Source: an uncultured Holdemanella sp. (GTDB taxonomy: Bacteria; Bacillota_I; Bacilli_A; Erysipelotrichales; Erysipelotrichaceae). Taken from it: DNA of 64,000 nucleotides. Positions 63,685 to 64,000 of the stretch are shown here, piece after piece; the first letter of the stretch is position 1; each line of letters starts with the position of its first letter. Under the pieces are notes generated by a model. It saw only the letters and a program-made list of their open reading frames with translations. It was not told the origin of the DNA and ran no database searches. A program made the translations under genes and the position numbers. The stretch lies in the NCBI RefSeq assembly GCF_934754935.1, contig NZ_CAKVJB010000010.1:4422-68421 (forward strand), in the 5' to 3' direction.

Positions 63685-63713
63685 ATTAAACAAAGAAATT
63701 AAATAATAGTCAA
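63685..63713 (-). promoter_or_regulatory. DUF1848 promoter, six bases from ATG
   Basis: TTGACT (63713-63708), 17-base spacer, TTTAAT (63690-63685), then AAACTT and ATG. It lies eight bases after the tRNA terminator U tract. Confidence 0.7.
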
Positions 63714-63720
63714 CACAAAG

Positions 63721-63744
63721 AAAAAAGTCATCCTAAGATGACTT
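63721..63744 (-). terminator. Intrinsic terminator of the tRNA array
   Basis: Stem AAGTCATC/GATGACTT, TTAG loop, TTTTTTC on the minus strand. Confidence 0.9.
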
Positions 63745-63755
63745 AAATTTCTAAA

Positions 63756-63831
63756 TGGCGGTCCAGATGGGACTCGAACCCACGATCTCCTCCGTGACAG
63801 GGAGGCATGTTAACCACTACACCACTGGACC
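63756..63831 (-). tRNA. tRNA-Asp (GTC), copy 1
   Basis: Acceptor GGTCCAG/CTGGACC, anticodon loop CTGTCAC (GTC), T-loop TTCGAGT, CCA encoded. Identical over its visible length to the copy at 63926. Confidence 0.96.
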
Positions 63832-63846
63832 AATATTTAATTTAAA

Positions 63847-63920
63847 TGGAGCAGATGAGGGGAATTGAACCCCCGTATCAGCCTTGGCAAGGCTGTGTTC
63901 TACCATTGAACTACATCTGC
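63847..63920 (-). tRNA. tRNA-Gly (GCC)
   Basis: Acceptor GCAGATG/CATCTGC, anticodon stem CAGCC/GGCTG with loop TTGCCAA (GCC), CCA encoded. Confidence 0.96.
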
Positions 63921-63925
63921 ATGAA

Positions 63926-64000
63926 TGGCGGTCCAGATGGGACTCGAACCCACGATCTCCTCCGTGACAGGGAGGCATGTTAACCACTACACCACTGGAC
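63926..64000 (-). tRNA. tRNA-Asp (GTC), copy 2, cut by window end
   Basis: Identical to copy 1; only its first base lies beyond the window. Confidence 0.95.

Noticed and set aside
63756..64000. tRNA array as an integration site for a mobile element
   Set aside because: No integrase, partial tRNA repeat or foreign gene is visible within the window.
1..64000. CRISPR array, insertion sequence or prophage
   Set aside because: No spaced direct repeats, transposase, integrase or phage structural genes were seen.

Overview
The window is a low-GC, gene-dense, single-chromosome segment from a Gram-positive fermentative bacterium. I place it in the Bacillota, most likely the Erysipelotrichia/Erysipelotrichales. 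The gene orders rpsF-ssb-rpsR, yybS-gdpP-rplI-dnaC-walJ and polA-mutM-coaE-dnaB-dnaI are Bacillota-type. RpoB is unusually long, and it carries Asn at the rifampicin position 526, as in Mollicutes and their relatives. I see no insertion sequence, prophage, CRISPR array or restriction locus, so this is essentially core genome.

Layout. 1-2.8 kb: the end of an NSS-type Na+ symporter, a GT8 glycosyltransferase, asnA and a small orphan gene. 2.9-10.9 kb: rpoB-rpoC. 11-15 kb: a lipoprotein, an OatA-like O-acetyltransferase and a serine dehydratase. 15-20.2 kb: a branched-chain amino-acid ABC importer (livJHMGF) ending in a CBS-ACT sensor-like gene. 20.4-22.4 kb: groES-groEL under two CIRCE operators. 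22.4-29.8 kb: a complete F-type ATP synthase operon led by upp, including a 55-codon AtpZ-like gene. 29.9-36.5 kb: the rpsF and yybS replication/c-di-AMP operons. 36.5-41.9 kb: a 2-hydroxyacyl-CoA dehydratase-activase-like protein split into two genes, followed by a membrane-Nudix fusion. 42-50.9 kb: an MFS transporter, a membrane XRE regulator, a GGDEF/histidine-kinase/receiver hybrid, small genes, a MATE exporter and murA. 51-61.3 kb: an S9 peptidase, fba, the dnaI-dnaB-coaE-mutM-polA operon and mreCD. 61.3-64 kb: radC, tRNA-His, a thioredoxin-like lipoprotein, a DUF1848 gene and a tRNA Asp-Gly-Asp array.

Regulation is readable in unusual detail. SigA-like promoters with 17-bp spacers, intrinsic terminators, CIRCE and a cre-like site overlapping the liv promoter are visible. 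The most striking pattern is that six genes at the head of transcription units have no Shine-Dalgarno sequence (or a badly spaced one) and have a -10 box exactly six bases before the start codon. This predicts leaderless mRNAs. In several of them the promoter is packed into or directly against the preceding gene's terminator.

Other points of interest: the c-subunit carries the Na+-binding signature, suggesting a Na+-translocating ATP synthase. The activase split uses a TTG start with its own ribosome-binding site. A consensus promoter beside rpoB runs into a terminator after only about 40 nt. Several genes have upstream non-ATG codons that are probably not the true start; I give the ribosome-binding-site-supported starts.
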